The position numbers and the translations under genes were made by a program. The notes beneath the pieces are model-generated. The model was given only the letters and a program-made list of their open reading frames with translations, was not told where the DNA came from and made no database searches. Positions 1-8,251 of a stretch of DNA of 64,000 bases are shown piece by piece. Within the stretch, counting starts at the first letter, position 1; each line of letters begins with the position of its first letter. Source of the DNA: Leucobacter sp. L43 (GTDB taxonomy: Bacteria > Actinomycetota > Actinomycetes > Actinomycetales > Microbacteriaceae); contig NZ_JAENJG010000001.1 of NCBI RefSeq assembly GCF_016597785.1, forward strand, positions 682,001 to 746,000. The letters run 5' to 3'.

Positions 1-617
1 GCATCATTCACCGATGGGAGTTGGTCGAGGCTCACGGTCACGAAGGCAGAGAACTCATCGCTCGGCGTCCGACTCGACGTAATGCGTTCGATCGCGCGGA
101 GCATGGCCGCCCGATTCTCGAGCCCGGTCACCGGATCCACGTAGGCGAGACGTCGCACGGCGACTTCGGCGTCCCGCCGCGGCTTCGCCTCCGTGCGCAG
201 AGCCACGTAGCTGACCGGCAGGTCACCGTCTCCCATGAGGGGGATGATGGTCGTATTGAGCCAGTACTTGGACCCGTCGCGAGCGCGGTTGCAGATCTCG
301 CCCTGCCAGATGCGGCCTTCGGAGATCGTGCTCCAGAGGTCGGCGAAGAAGGCGGCCGGATGGTGCCCGGAGTTCACGACCCGGTGCGTACGTCCGATCA
401 GCTCGTCGCGCCGAAACTGCGAGAGCTCGCAGAAGCGATCGTTGACGTGCGTGATGCGGCCCGTGGCATCCGTCACGGCGACGATCGACCGCTCGTTGAG
501 TGCGATCAGGATCTTGTCGGTGTCGTGCTGCGGACGCGCGACCCGCTCATGCGTGCTGCGCTGTTCATTCGAGATCCCCCCGACGGCACCATTGCCGTCG
601 ATCTCGTTCGCGGTCAC
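1..617 (-). CDS. PAS-GGDEF protein (3' end beyond the window)
   Basis: This open frame has no stop before the left edge, so only about 205 N-terminal residues are visible. A PAS domain covers roughly residues 35-150. It contains ITHVNDRFCELS, RRDELIGRTH and the stretch WQGEICNRARDGSKYWLNTT, which is typical of sensory PAS domains. It is followed by DPVTGLENRAAM, the conserved opening of a GGDEF diguanylate cyclase domain. The GGDEF active-site motif itself lies outside the window, so cyclase activity cannot be judged. No membrane helix precedes the PAS domain, which suggests a cytosolic sensor. The chosen start is a GTG 16 nt after the tatB stop, preceded by a weak GACGGGA; downstream starts cannot be excluded. 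The gene probably shares a transcript with tatB. The family assignment is secure, while the ligand and the output are unknown. Confidence 0.85.
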   Translation of the reverse strand, partial: MTANEIDGNGAVGGISNEQRSTHERVARPQHDTDKILIALNERSIVAVTDATGRITHVNDRFCELSQFRRDELIGRTHRVVNSGHHPAAFFADLWSTISEGRIWQGEICNRARDGSKYWLNTTIIPLMGDGDLPVSYVALRTEAKPRRDAEVAVRRLAYVDPVTGLENRAAMLRAIERITSSRTPSDEFSAFVTVSLDQLPSVND

Positions 618-633
618 CCGATGTTCCCGTCCA

Positions 634-1032
634 TCACGTCGCTTCTTCGTCGAAATGCAGCACTCCTGCGGCGCCGCTCCCCGAGTCCGGCCTGATTCCG
701 CGCCGGGCTTCAGCGTCGGCCATGTTCGACCGCCGAGCCGCGTCCCTGGCCTCGCGCTCGTCTTCGAGCAGCGCATCCCTGATGATGCGGCGCGGGTCGT
801 ACTGGCGGGGATCGAGCTGACGCCAGTCGACGTCGTCGAACTCGGGACCCATCTCGTCGCGCAAGCGATCTTTCGCGCCGTCCGCCATGCGTTTCACGTT
901 GCGCACCAGTTCGCCGAGCTTCTGCGCATAGATCGGGAGTCGCTGCGGGCCCAGCACGAACATGGCGATCACGAGGATCACCAGAATCTTGTCGATCGTC
1001 AGGCCCACAACCGCTATCGTAGCGGTCACCAC
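634..1032 (-). CDS. tatB: Sec-independent protein translocase TatB
   Basis: This 132-residue protein has the TatA/B layout. A short N-terminal membrane helix covers about residues 11-28, a hinge GPQRLP follows, then an amphipathic helix (residues 31-55) and a charged cytosolic tail. The glutamate usually found early in the TatB helix is replaced here by aspartate in LTIDKIL. TatB works with TatC to receive folded precursors carrying twin-arginine signals at the membrane. A GTG codon is the predicted start, and a second GTG follows immediately. In mycobacteria tatB lies near an O-methyltransferase gene with sigE, an anti-sigma factor and htrA in between. Here the methyltransferase is divergent and directly adjacent, with the intervening genes absent. 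TatA is the alternative, but this context favours TatB. Confidence 0.85.
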   Translation of the reverse strand: MVTATIAVVGLTIDKILVILVIAMFVLGPQRLPIYAQKLGELVRNVKRMADGAKDRLRDEMGPEFDDVDWRQLDPRQYDPRRIIRDALLEDEREARDAARRSNMADAEARRGIRPDSGSGAAGVLHFDEEAT

Positions 1033-1193
1033 TGATCGCCGAGCCGAATTCTGAGCGGCGTCTCGCGCCCGCTTTCCCGCTGACCCGCGTGTGCTGCGAG
1101 AGGGATCGCACGGCGGCCCTACGCTGGTGATTCAGGATCGCTCCGCCTCGCCGTCATGCGGCACGCCGGGGCGGAGCATCACCGGAGGAAATC

Positions 1194-1859
1194 GTGAGCA
1201 AGCTCGAACGCAACTGGCAGTACGCCGAGCAGTACCCCGGCGAGACGGAGGCGCTCGTCCGCGCCCGCCGCCTGTCCCTCGAGCTGGGCATCGAACCGGT
1301 GAGCCGCTCCGTCGGCGCGCAGCTCTCAGGATCGACTGTGCTCGCCCGCGCGCAGGCCATCTGCGAGGTCGGCACGGGGGTCGGCGTCAGCGGGCTCTCT
1401 CTGCTCCGGTACGCCTCGGAAGCGACGCTCACCTCGATCGAGATCGAACCCGAGCACCTGCGGGAGGCTCGCGGCGTGTTCTCCGATGCGGGGATCGCCG
1501 CTGCCCGTCTGCGCCTCATCGAGGGCGACGCTCGGCACGTGATGCCGCGTATGAATCTGGCGGCGTACGACCTCGTGCTCATCGACGCAGAGCCGGCCCA
1601 GCTGCTGGAGCACTTCGAGAACGCACTCGGAATCGTGCGGCCCGGCGGATGCATCATCGTTCCAGGCGCGTTCGCGCACGGCCGAGTTCCGGATCCCGCT
1701 GCACGGGACGAAGACGTTCAGGCGATGCGGGATCTCCTCGCGCTCGTCGCCGAGTCCCCTGCGATCGCTCCGATCCTGTCTCCGGCGGGCGACGGCCTCC
1801 TCACCCTCGTGCGCCTCGACGGCGATGCCCCCGGCACGCCGAACCCCCCGCGGCGCTAG
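1194..1859 (+). CDS. SAM-dependent O-methyltransferase
   Basis: This 221-residue class I methyltransferase belongs to the catechol O-methyltransferase-like (family 3) group. Motif I is EVGTGVGVSG (about residues 58-67), and an acidic residue for the SAM ribose lies in SIEIEP. VLIDAEP and the GIVRPGGCIIV strand follow in the usual order. It is probably soluble and should methylate a hydroxyl group on a small substrate that the sequence does not identify. A GGAGGA sits a few bases before the GTG start. The gene is the counterpart of the methyltransferase next to sigE in mycobacteria, but sigE is missing here. A hairpin overlaps its 3' end. The family call is firm and the substrate is unknown. 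Confidence 0.85.
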   Translation: MSKLERNWQYAEQYPGETEALVRARRLSLELGIEPVSRSVGAQLSGSTVLARAQAICEVGTGVGVSGLSLLRYASEATLTSIEIEPEHLREARGVFSDAGIAAARLRLIEGDARHVMPRMNLAAYDLVLIDAEPAQLLEHFENALGIVRPGGCIIVPGAFAHGRVPDPAARDEDVQAMRDLLALVAESPAIAPILSPAGDGLLTLVRLDGDAPGTPNPPRR

Positions 1860-1873
1860 CCGCAGGGGGTTCG
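1840..1873. terminator. Terminator-like hairpin after the O-methyltransferase
   Basis: The arms CGAACCCCCCGCGG and CCGCAGGGGGTTCG can pair over 14 positions with one mismatch around a six-base loop. The hairpin overlaps the last codons of the methyltransferase. It lies between two convergent genes and may stop transcription from both sides. No clear T-run follows. Confidence 0.6.
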
Positions 1874-1910
1874 ATCCGGTACCGCTGAACGGTGAAGCGA
1901 GAACGGCGTC

Positions 1911-2081
1911 TTAGCCGTCGAGCACGCCGGCGAGCACATCGCGCAGCTGTGCGGCTTCCTGATCGTTCACAGACACCACCAGACGTCCGCCGCCCTCGAG
2001 CGGTACACGAACCACGATCAAGCGGCTTTCACGCACCGCTTCCATGGGTCCGTCCCCGGTCCTCGGTTTCATTGCAGCCAT
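1911..2081 (-). CDS. DUF3117 domain protein
   Basis: This 56-residue protein starts MAAMKPRTGDGP and contains EAVRESRLIVVRVPLEGGGR followed by LVVSVNDQEA, the hallmark of the small actinobacterial DUF3117 family. These proteins are nearly invariant across actinobacteria, but I know of no established function. A strong Shine-Dalgarno AAGGAGG sits just before the ATG. The gene is monocistronic and convergent with the O-methyltransferase. A hexamer TAAAAT on its strand at 2115-2120 is a likely -10 element. Confidence 0.9.
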   Translation of the reverse strand: MAAMKPRTGDGPMEAVRESRLIVVRVPLEGGGRLVVSVNDQEAAQLRDVLAGVLDG

Positions 2082-2114
2082 GACGCCTCCTTGCAGGTTT
2101 GATGCACGGATTCC

Positions 2115-2144
2115 ATTTTATCGGTTTCCGCCCAGGCAGGGCTA
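2115..2144 (-). promoter_or_regulatory. Candidate promoter of the DUF3117 gene
   Basis: On the minus strand TAAAAT (2120-2115) resembles a -10 box. TAGCCC (2144-2139) lies 18 nt upstream as a weak -35. The predicted transcript would carry a leader of about 25 nt containing the strong ribosome site. Confidence 0.4.
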
Positions 2145-2170
2145 ATTTCCGCCCCGCGTCGCGATACAGT

Positions 2171-3307
2171 TCAGCGCGAAATGTCGTGCGTCAACCATTC
2201 GCGAAGCGCAGTGGCAGTCGATTCGATCTGCGCGACCGGCACCCGCTCATCGTCCGCGTGCGCGAGCAGCGGATCGCCCGGTCCGAAGTTCACCGCGGGG
2301 ATGCCGAGCGCCGAGAATCTCGAGACATCGGTCCACCCGAATTTCGCGTTCGGCGCCTCGCCGACCGCGGCCACGAAGCGCTGTGCGAGCGGTGCGTCGA
2401 GACCCGGGCGCGCGCCGGGCGCGAGATCGACGATCTCGACACGATCGGCATCGGCGAAGAACTCGCGCACGTAGTCCGCGGCCTCTGCACCACTCCGGCT
2501 CGGCGCGAAGCGGTAGTTCACCTCGAAGGAGCACTCGTCCGGGATCACATTCCCCGCGACCCCGCCATCGATGCGGACCGCGTTCAGCCCCTCGCGGTAC
2601 TCGAGGCCGTCGACCACGATGCGTGCTGGCTCGAACGCGGAGAGACGTTCGAGCAACGCGCCGGCCCGGTGAATGGCGTTCACCCCCATCCAGCTGCGAG
2701 CGGAGTGCGCGCGCTTGCCGTGCACGCTCACTCGAGCTCGGAGCGTTCCGTTGCATCCCCCCTCGATGGTCCCATTCGATGGTTCGCCCAGAATCGCGAA
2801 GTCGGCCTCGAAGAGCCCTGGATGATTGCGCATGGCGCGACCGAGACCGCTCAGATCAGAGGCGACCTCCTCGTGGTCGTACCAGATCCACGTCAGGTCG
2901 ACCGACGGCTCGACGAGCTCGACCGCGAGCGCGAGTTGCACCGCGACACCGGCTTTCATGTCAACGGTGCCGCGCCCCCAGATCATCGGCTCCCCCGACG
3001 CGTCGTCGACCTCGTCCCGCACCGGCAGGTTGTCATTGATGGGGACGGTGTCGAGGTGGCCCGCGATCGCAACGCGACGCTCGCGGCCGAGCTCGGTTCG
3101 GGCGACCAGCGTATCGCCGTCGCGCGTCACGGCGAGATGGGGGGCGTGCGACCTGAGTGCCGCTTCGACGGCGTCGGCGATCTCGCGCTCATCGCCCGAG
3201 ACCGACGGAATGTTGCAGAGCTGCCGCGTGAGCTCCACGGGACCGAGCGTCGGATCGAGTACGGGGTCGGGGGCGATGGGGGGCGTCGAGTTCGAATCAC
3301 TGCTCAC
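2171..3307 (-). CDS. dapE: Succinyl-diaminopimelate desuccinylase
   Basis: This 378-residue M20-family metallopeptidase-fold enzyme removes succinate from N-succinyl-LL-diaminopimelate in lysine and peptidoglycan precursor synthesis. Zinc and catalytic motifs are visible: AGHLDTVP (His84, Asp86), [11 protein letters not shown] (Asp116), and the pair Glu146-Glu147 in DHEEVASD. Later come ILGEPS and the C-terminal NFGPGDP with a metal-binding histidine in LLAHADDE. A longer frame exists upstream, but the GTG at 3307 is chosen because TAGGCT ends 7 nt before it, which predicts a leaderless mRNA. It is divergent from dapD, the enzyme two steps earlier in the pathway, across a gap of 69 nt. ArgE-like deacylases share the fold, but the dapD neighbour supports DapE. 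Confidence 0.92.
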   Translation of the reverse strand: MSSDSNSTPPIAPDPVLDPTLGPVELTRQLCNIPSVSGDEREIADAVEAALRSHAPHLAVTRDGDTLVARTELGRERRVAIAGHLDTVPINDNLPVRDEVDDASGEPMIWGRGTVDMKAGVAVQLALAVELVEPSVDLTWIWYDHEEVASDLSGLGRAMRNHPGLFEADFAILGEPSNGTIEGGCNGTLRARVSVHGKRAHSARSWMGVNAIHRAGALLERLSAFEPARIVVDGLEYREGLNAVRIDGGVAGNVIPDECSFEVNYRFAPSRSGAEAADYVREFFADADRVEIVDLAPGARPGLDAPLAQRFVAAVGEAPNAKFGWTDVSRFSALGIPAVNFGPGDPLLAHADDERVPVAQIESTATALREWLTHDISR

Positions 3308-3314
3308 CCGAACC

Positions 3315-3320
3315 AGCCTA
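3315..3320 (-). promoter_or_regulatory. Predicted -10 of dapE (leaderless)
   Basis: TAGGCT on the minus strand is followed by 7 nt and then the GTG of dapE. That spacing places the transcription start at or next to the start codon. No good -35 is visible. Confidence 0.5.
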
Positions 3321-3363
3321 TTGCCTCTCCGGGCGTCCGCGCCCACGCACCCGATCGCGACGA

Positions 3364-3369
3364 TACGAT
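3364..3369 (+). promoter_or_regulatory. Predicted -10 of dapD (leaderless)
   Basis: TACGAT is followed by 7 nt and then the ATG at 3377. This favours that ATG over the in-frame ATG at 3368, which lies inside the hexamer. Transcription would start at the initiation codon. Confidence 0.5.
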
Positions 3370-3376
3370 GGAACCC

Positions 3377-4333
3377 ATGACTGCTTCTCGTTCCGCCTGG
3401 GCCGCCGGCATCGCCACGATCGCCGCCGACGGCACCGTTCTCGACGCCTGGTTCCCATCACCCGCGCTCGGCGCGCGCCCCGACGATCGCGAACCGTGGA
3501 TCGCCCCCGCCGAGCTCGCCGGGCTCACGGGAACCGACGAGTTGCGCGGTGTCGAACTGCGTTTCGTGGACGTGGAGATCGATCTCGACGCCGCTCCTGC
3601 ATCGACGGAGGACGCCTACCTCAGGCTCCACGTGCTCTCGCACTGCCTCGTGCGCCCCAATGCACTCAACCTCGACGGCATCTTCGGGCGGCTCCCCAAT
3701 ATCGCCTGGACCACCGCCGGACCGATGCTTCCCGAGCACTACGCCGCTCGGCTGCCGCAGCTCAAGCGCGCCGGCATCACCGCGGTGGGAGTCGATAAGT
3801 TCCCGAGGCTCACCGACTACGTCGTGCCGAAGGGCGTGCGCATCGCCGATGCCTCCCGAGTACGCCTCGGCGCCCACCTCGCGCCGGGAACGACGGTGAT
3901 GCACGAGGGGTTCGTCAACTTCAACGCCGGCACGCTCGGGGCATCCATGGTCGAGGGCCGCATCTCGCAGGGCGTCGTCGTTGGCGACGGCTCGGATATC
4001 GGCGGCGGTGCATCCATCATGGGCACGCTCTCGGGCGGCGGCACTGAGCGCATCTCCGTCGGAGAGCGCGCCCTCCTGGGCGCGAACTCCGGTATCGGCA
4101 TCTCCGTCGGCGACGACAGCGTCGTCGAAGCCGGCCTCTACGTCACGGCTGGCACGAAGGTCGTGCTGCCCCACGGCACAGCCGAGTCGCCCGGCACCGC
4201 AGTCGAGGTGAAGGCGATCGAGCTCTCCGGGATCCCGAAGCTGCTCTTCCGTCGCAATTCGCGTACGGGCGCCGTGGAGGCACTGCCCCGAGCAGGCGCT
4301 GGCATCGAGCTCAACCAGGCTCTGCACGCCTAA
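3377..4333 (+). CDS. dapD: Tetrahydrodipicolinate N-succinyltransferase
   Basis: This 318-residue enzyme transfers succinyl from succinyl-CoA to tetrahydrodipicolinate in the succinylase branch of the diaminopimelate pathway. Its length matches the actinobacterial DapD form. A mixed N-terminal domain precedes a left-handed beta-helix, seen as hexapeptide repeats from about residue 165 ([20 protein letters not shown], then [17 protein letters not shown]). The active-site region includes [13 protein letters not shown]-terminal segment ending near LFRRNSRTG follows. It is divergent from dapE, and a strong hairpin terminator follows the stop. The assignment is secure. Confidence 0.95.
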   Translation: MTASRSAWAAGIATIAADGTVLDAWFPSPALGARPDDREPWIAPAELAGLTGTDELRGVELRFVDVEIDLDAAPASTEDAYLRLHVLSHCLVRPNALNLDGIFGRLPNIAWTTAGPMLPEHYAARLPQLKRAGITAVGVDKFPRLTDYVVPKGVRIADASRVRLGAHLAPGTTVMHEGFVNFNAGTLGASMVEGRISQGVVVGDGSDIGGGASIMGTLSGGGTERISVGERALLGANSGIGISVGDDSVVEAGLYVTAGTKVVLPHGTAESPGTAVEVKAIELSGIPKLLFRRNSRTGAVEALPRAGAGIELNQALHA

Positions 4334-4349
4334 CCGGATTCGGCGCATC

Positions 4350-4386
4350 ACGGCCGCGCTCCTCCGCATCGGAGGGGCGCGGCCGT
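4350..4386 (+). terminator. Intrinsic terminator of dapD
   Basis: ACGGCCGCGCTCCTCCG and CGGAGGGGCGCGGCCGT form a 17-bp stem with one G-U pair and a three-base loop, starting 17 nt after the dapD stop. No U-tract follows, as is common in high-GC actinobacteria. Confidence 0.75.
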
Positions 4387-4541
4387 TGCGCTGCGCTCGG
4401 AGACATCGGCGATCGCGACGCGTCGGAGTCGCCCGTTCAATGGGAAGTTCTGGACGAGGCAGTCATGGCCGCGCAACACTGAATCGGTGTGATCCATGTC
4501 GCAGGGGGCTGCGTTTATCGCTGTAGTCACCTCACCACACA

Positions 4542-5792
4542 ATGGAGTGCACCTTGAGTACGTCAACCCGCAGATGGGTCATCGGCCTGTGCTGGCTCAC
4601 CGTCATGTTCGACGGCTTCGACATCGTGGCTCTCGGCGCCACGATCCCGATCATGACCAGCGAGAGTCACGGTCACCTCGGCGTGACGGTCGCCGACATG
4701 ACCTTCGTCTCCACGATCTCCCTCGTCGGCGTCGGCATCGGCGCCGTGATCATCGGCACCATCTCCGACCGCTTCGGGCGACGCTCAGCGTTGATGGCCT
4801 GCATCTTCGTGTTCTCCATCTTCACGCTGGTCTTCCCGGTGATGCCGAACGTCGCATGCATGGGCCTCTCCCGACTGATCGCGGGTGTCGGACTCGGCGG
4901 CTGCATGCCGATCGCCCTCACGATGATGCAGGAATCAGCTCCCGACGGCCGGCGTGCCGGAGCCTCGACGTTCACGATGACCGGGTACCACGTCGGCGCA
5001 GTGCTCGCCTCCTTGGCAGCATTCTGGGCGCATGAGCACTGGAGCCGGCTCTTCATCTTCGGAGGTCTCCTCGGGCTGGCGACACTGCCGGTCATGTGGT
5101 TCAAGCTCCCCGAGACACACGCGCCGGCGGAGCACGACGCCGGAACGCACGAGCGGGTGCACGGAATCCGCGATCTGTTCACCGAGCGGCGCGCACGCGC
5201 CACGGTGGCACTGTGGATCGCCGCCTTCATGGGTCTGCTGCTGGTCTACGGGCTGAACACCTGGATGCCGAAGATCATGGAACTCGCCGGCTACCCGCTC
5301 TCGAGTTCGCTCATCATGCTCCTCGTCCTCAACGTGGGCGCCGTGATGGGTCTGCTCATCGGCGGGCGAACCGGCGACGCGTTCGGGATCAAGGGAACGA
5401 CGCTCGCCTGGTTCGCGGCGGCGGCCGCATTGCTCGCACTGCTCAGCGTGCAGATGTCGAACGTCGTCGCCCTGAATCTCGTGATCCTCGTGACCGGTGT
5501 CTTCGTCTTCTGCGCGCAAGTACTCGTCTACGCGTTCGTCGGGTACATCTACCCCCGAGCGCTCCTCGCGACCGGCATGGGCTTCACCGCGGGCGTGGGG
5601 CGGCTCGGCGCGATCGCGGGTCCGTGGATCACCGGTGCGCTGGTTTCAGCAGGACTCGCGTACCCAGGGGGATTCTACTTCTTCGCCGGCGTTGCGATCT
5701 TGGGGATGCTGGCGGTGGTGGTGATCCCGAGACCGGCACCGCGCCCGGCGGCCGACCGTCGCTCTCGATCGCTCGCAGCGGCGGAGGTCTGA
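4542..5792 (+). CDS. MFS transporter, aromatic acid:H+ symporter (AAHS)-like
   Basis: This roughly 416-residue permease has 12 predicted membrane helices. The DGFD motif in helix 1 (residues 24-27) and the loop 2-3 signature DRFGRRSA are typical of AAHS carriers such as PcaK and BenK, which import benzoate-like acids with protons. The central cytosolic loop is about residues 185-220. The start is uncertain: an ATG at 4542, or a TTG at 4554 placed 6 nt after GGAG, which would give MSTSTRRW. The next gene encodes an IclR regulator, a family that often controls aromatic-acid catabolism. No catabolic enzyme is adjacent, so the substrate is inferred only from the family. Confidence 0.8.
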   Translation: MECTLSTSTRRWVIGLCWLTVMFDGFDIVALGATIPIMTSESHGHLGVTVADMTFVSTISLVGVGIGAVIIGTISDRFGRRSALMACIFVFSIFTLVFPVMPNVACMGLSRLIAGVGLGGCMPIALTMMQESAPDGRRAGASTFTMTGYHVGAVLASLAAFWAHEHWSRLFIFGGLLGLATLPVMWFKLPETHAPAEHDAGTHERVHGIRDLFTERRARATVALWIAAFMGLLLVYGLNTWMPKIMELAGYPLSSSLIMLLVLNVGAVMGLLIGGRTGDAFGIKGTTLAWFAAAAALLALLSVQMSNVVALNLVILVTGVFVFCAQVLVYAFVGYIYPRALLATGMGFTAGVGRLGAIAGPWITGALVSAGLAYPGGFYFFAGVAILGMLAVVVIPRPAPRPAADRRSRSLAAAEV

Positions 5793-5861
5793 GCGACGTG
5801 GAACGCCCCTGCGCTTCGGGTGGAACCCCGCGCACCGCAGCACCGGAGGGAGGCCGACGCC

Positions 5862-6614
5862 GTGGCGAACTCGGCGAGCGGTGAGTCGATGATCACGCGG
5901 ATCGTGCGCGTCATCGAGACGTTCTCGGAGGATCGCACCTCGCAGACGGTCAGCGATATCGGACGACGCGCAGGGCTACCGCCCTCGACCGCGCACCGAC
6001 TGGTCGGCGAACTCGTCGCGAACGGCATGCTCGAACTGGATGACGAGCATCGAGTCCGGCTGGGGCTGCGCCTCTGGGAACTGGCGCTTCGCGGCTCCAC
6101 CGCGCACCGGCTCCGCGAGGTCGCCCTCCCGCACATGGAGCGGGTGCAGTCGGCGATTCGGGAACACACCCAGCTCGCCGTGCTCGAGCGAGACGAGGCG
6201 CTGTGCCTCGAAAAACTCTCGCATCCGCGTGCTGGCGCGAACATCGCGCGCGTCGCGGGCCGGCTGCCCTTGCACGCCTCGTCGTCCGGACTCGTGCTCT
6301 TGGCGCACGCCGACCCGAGGCTGCGCGAGCGCCTGCTCGCGGCCCCACTGCGCCGGGTCGGACCCGAGACGATCACCGACCCGGCGCACCTTCGACGCAC
6401 CCTGATCGAGATCCGCCGCTTCGGGCGGGCGATCGCACCGGGGTCGATCGAGGAGGTCTCCACCGGCGTGGCCGTGCCGCTCCGCCGCGCCGGTGCTGTC
6501 GTCGCAGCGCTGTCCGTCGTCCTTCCGCGTGAGCACCCTCCCGAAGCCGCGCTCGAAGTGCTCGTGCGCGCCGCCCGCGGCATCGAAGGCGATCTGCGAT
6601 CAGAACGCCGCTGA
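5862..6614 (+). CDS. IclR-family transcriptional regulator
   Basis: This 250-residue protein has an N-terminal winged helix-turn-helix (about residues 10-65; QTVSDIGRRAGLPPSTAHRLV is the recognition region). A C-terminal IclR effector domain follows (ALCLEKL, GRLPLHASSSGLVLLA, and EVSTGVAVPLR near the ligand pocket). The GTG at 5862 is chosen because GGAGGGAGG lies just upstream; the frame is open from 5820. It follows the AAHS transporter by about 70 nt in the same direction, so it probably regulates that gene and is co-transcribed with it. The effector is not evident from the sequence. Confidence 0.85.
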   Translation: MANSASGESMITRIVRVIETFSEDRTSQTVSDIGRRAGLPPSTAHRLVGELVANGMLELDDEHRVRLGLRLWELALRGSTAHRLREVALPHMERVQSAIREHTQLAVLERDEALCLEKLSHPRAGANIARVAGRLPLHASSSGLVLLAHADPRLRERLLAAPLRRVGPETITDPAHLRRTLIEIRRFGRAIAPGSIEEVSTGVAVPLRRAGAVVAALSVVLPREHPPEAALEVLVRAARGIEGDLRSERR

Positions 6615-6625
6615 TGCGATGCTTC

Positions 6626-8251
6626 TCACCCCTGCGACTTCACTCGGGCGAACAGGTCGGCGGCCTTCCGATCGAATATCGCCGCACCCCATCGCACGCC
6701 GCCCCAGCAGGCCGCGATGCCCGTCACCACGCCGACGGCGAGTGTCACCCACGCCCAGAGCGGTCGCCCCGTCACTCCAGCGGCGATCGTGCAGGCGATC
6801 GTCGGCAGCGCGAGCACCGTCAATGCGCCGTACGAACCCGCCATGCCGACCAGGCTCAGCATCCCGGCGCCCGGCTTCGAGGTGAAGGGGTTCTCACCCG
6901 CCTGCGGCACCGGCATCACGAAAACAGCGGATGCGACGCTCGCGACACCGAAGCCGCCGAGCGTGATCACGGCGGTCAACCCGGCGAGCGTGGGCAGCTG
7001 ATCGAATCGGTCGACGAGTGCTGTGGTGACGACCGCGACGACCGCGATGAGCGGCACGGCTACGATTGCGTTGGCCCATACCCGGCCCAGCCGATCGTCG
7101 ATCCCTCGCACTCCGCGCAGCACGTGCACGCTGAAGGCGGTGCCGTCATAGGAGATGTCCGTGAAGGTGCTGAGGGCGAGCAGCGCCGCGACGAGCACCG
7201 TGGAGCCCGGAAGCATGATCGGGAGGCTCGTCGAAGCCGCCATGAACCCGAAGACGATCGGCATGACGAGAACCACGATCAGGCTCTGCAGGTAGCGCGG
7301 ATCGCGCAGCCAGTACGTGAGCGCGCGAGCAGCGACGGCACCGCGCGGGGAGGCCGGGAAGCGCCCGAGCCACCCCAGGCCCGACCGTGCGCTCGTGCGC
7401 GAGCCGCCCGCGACCGAGCCGAGGTTCGCGCGGTACAGTCCGGCCCAGGCGAAGCACAGGGCGACCGGCGTCAGCAGCGCGATGAGCAGCTTCATGATCG
7501 CCGCCGGGAACGCGCCGGCCGCGATCTCCGCTGGCACCGCCCAGACGGCTCCGAGCGGCGACCACGAGAGCGCATCGGCGATGACCGGCAGACGGTCGGC
7601 GATCGCCGCGACGCCCTGGCTCGCAACTGAGAGCAGCGGCCCGACCAGCACGAGCAGCAGGAGCACCAGCGCACCGATGATCTCTCGAAAGCGTCGATGC
7701 CCGGCCGCCCGCGAGAACGCGGTCACCGTGAACTGACATGCGAGCACACAGGTCGCCGCGGCGACCGGAGCGAGCACGACAGCCGCGATCATCGCACCGG
7801 GCGAGCGGAACCAGGCGATCGCGGTGCCCGCGGAGAGGAGCAGGGTGACGATCCCGGGGATGCCCAGCAGGCTCGCGACCGCGATTCCCGTCAGCTGCAC
7901 CGCGGGAGGCATCGGCATCGAGGCGAGGCGTGCGGGATCGAGGGTGCGGTCCATGCCCGTGGAGAGTATCGGTGCGAGCGCCCACCCCAGGATGAGACCG
8001 GCTCCGGCGAGGATGAGCACCGTTCTCGCGAGGTCGGCCGCTCCGATGGCAAGAGCGACGAGTCCGAAGAGCACGAGCCCGAGCACGCCGAGCCCGTAGA
8101 GGGCGCCGATGATCGCGCCGACCAGCTGCCAGGGGTGACGGCGCAACGTGTTCCACATGACGACGAAGCGCAGTCGTACGAGGGTGCGGATGCGGGCGGC
8201 GGCCCCGGTGCGTGCAGCGGGCGCCGCGGGGCTCAGGAGCGGCTCAGCCAC
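6626..8251 (-). CDS. ABC-2-like multispanning permease
   Basis: This 541-residue integral membrane protein has about a dozen hydrophobic segments and no ATPase motifs. It begins at a GTG (VAEPLLSPAAP) inside the end of the ATPase gene, overlapping it by 19 nt. That arrangement implies translational coupling and a shared complex. The layout, with repeated blocks such as LVLLLLVLVGPLLSVA and an N-terminal RLRFVVMWNTLRRHP, fits two-component exporters. The cargo cannot be told. The frame is open further upstream, but those residues would overlap the ATPase gene in an arginine-rich shadow. It converges with the IclR gene. Confidence 0.75.
   Translation of the reverse strand: MAEPLLSPAAPAARTGAAARIRTLVRLRFVVMWNTLRRHPWQLVGAIIGALYGLGVLGLVLFGLVALAIGAADLARTVLILAGAGLILGWALAPILSTGMDRTLDPARLASMPMPPAVQLTGIAVASLLGIPGIVTLLLSAGTAIAWFRSPGAMIAAVVLAPVAAATCVLACQFTVTAFSRAAGHRRFREIIGALVLLLLVLVGPLLSVASQGVAAIADRLPVIADALSWSPLGAVWAVPAEIAAGAFPAAIMKLLIALLTPVALCFAWAGLYRANLGSVAGGSRTSARSGLGWLGRFPASPRGAVAARALTYWLRDPRYLQSLIVVLVMPIVFGFMAASTSLPIMLPGSTVLVAALLALSTFTDISYDGTAFSVHVLRGVRGIDDRLGRVWANAIVAVPLIAVVAVVTTALVDRFDQLPTLAGLTAVITLGGFGVASVASAVFVMPVPQAGENPFTSKPGAGMLSLVGMAGSYGALTVLALPTIACTIAAGVTGRPLWAWVTLAVGVVTGIAACWGGVRWGAAIFDRKAADLFARVKSQG

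Noticed and set aside
2099..3376. Plus-strand frame running through dapE into dapD
   Set aside because: Only the part from 3377 matches DapD. The upstream part is antisense to dapE, which has intact metal-binding motifs.
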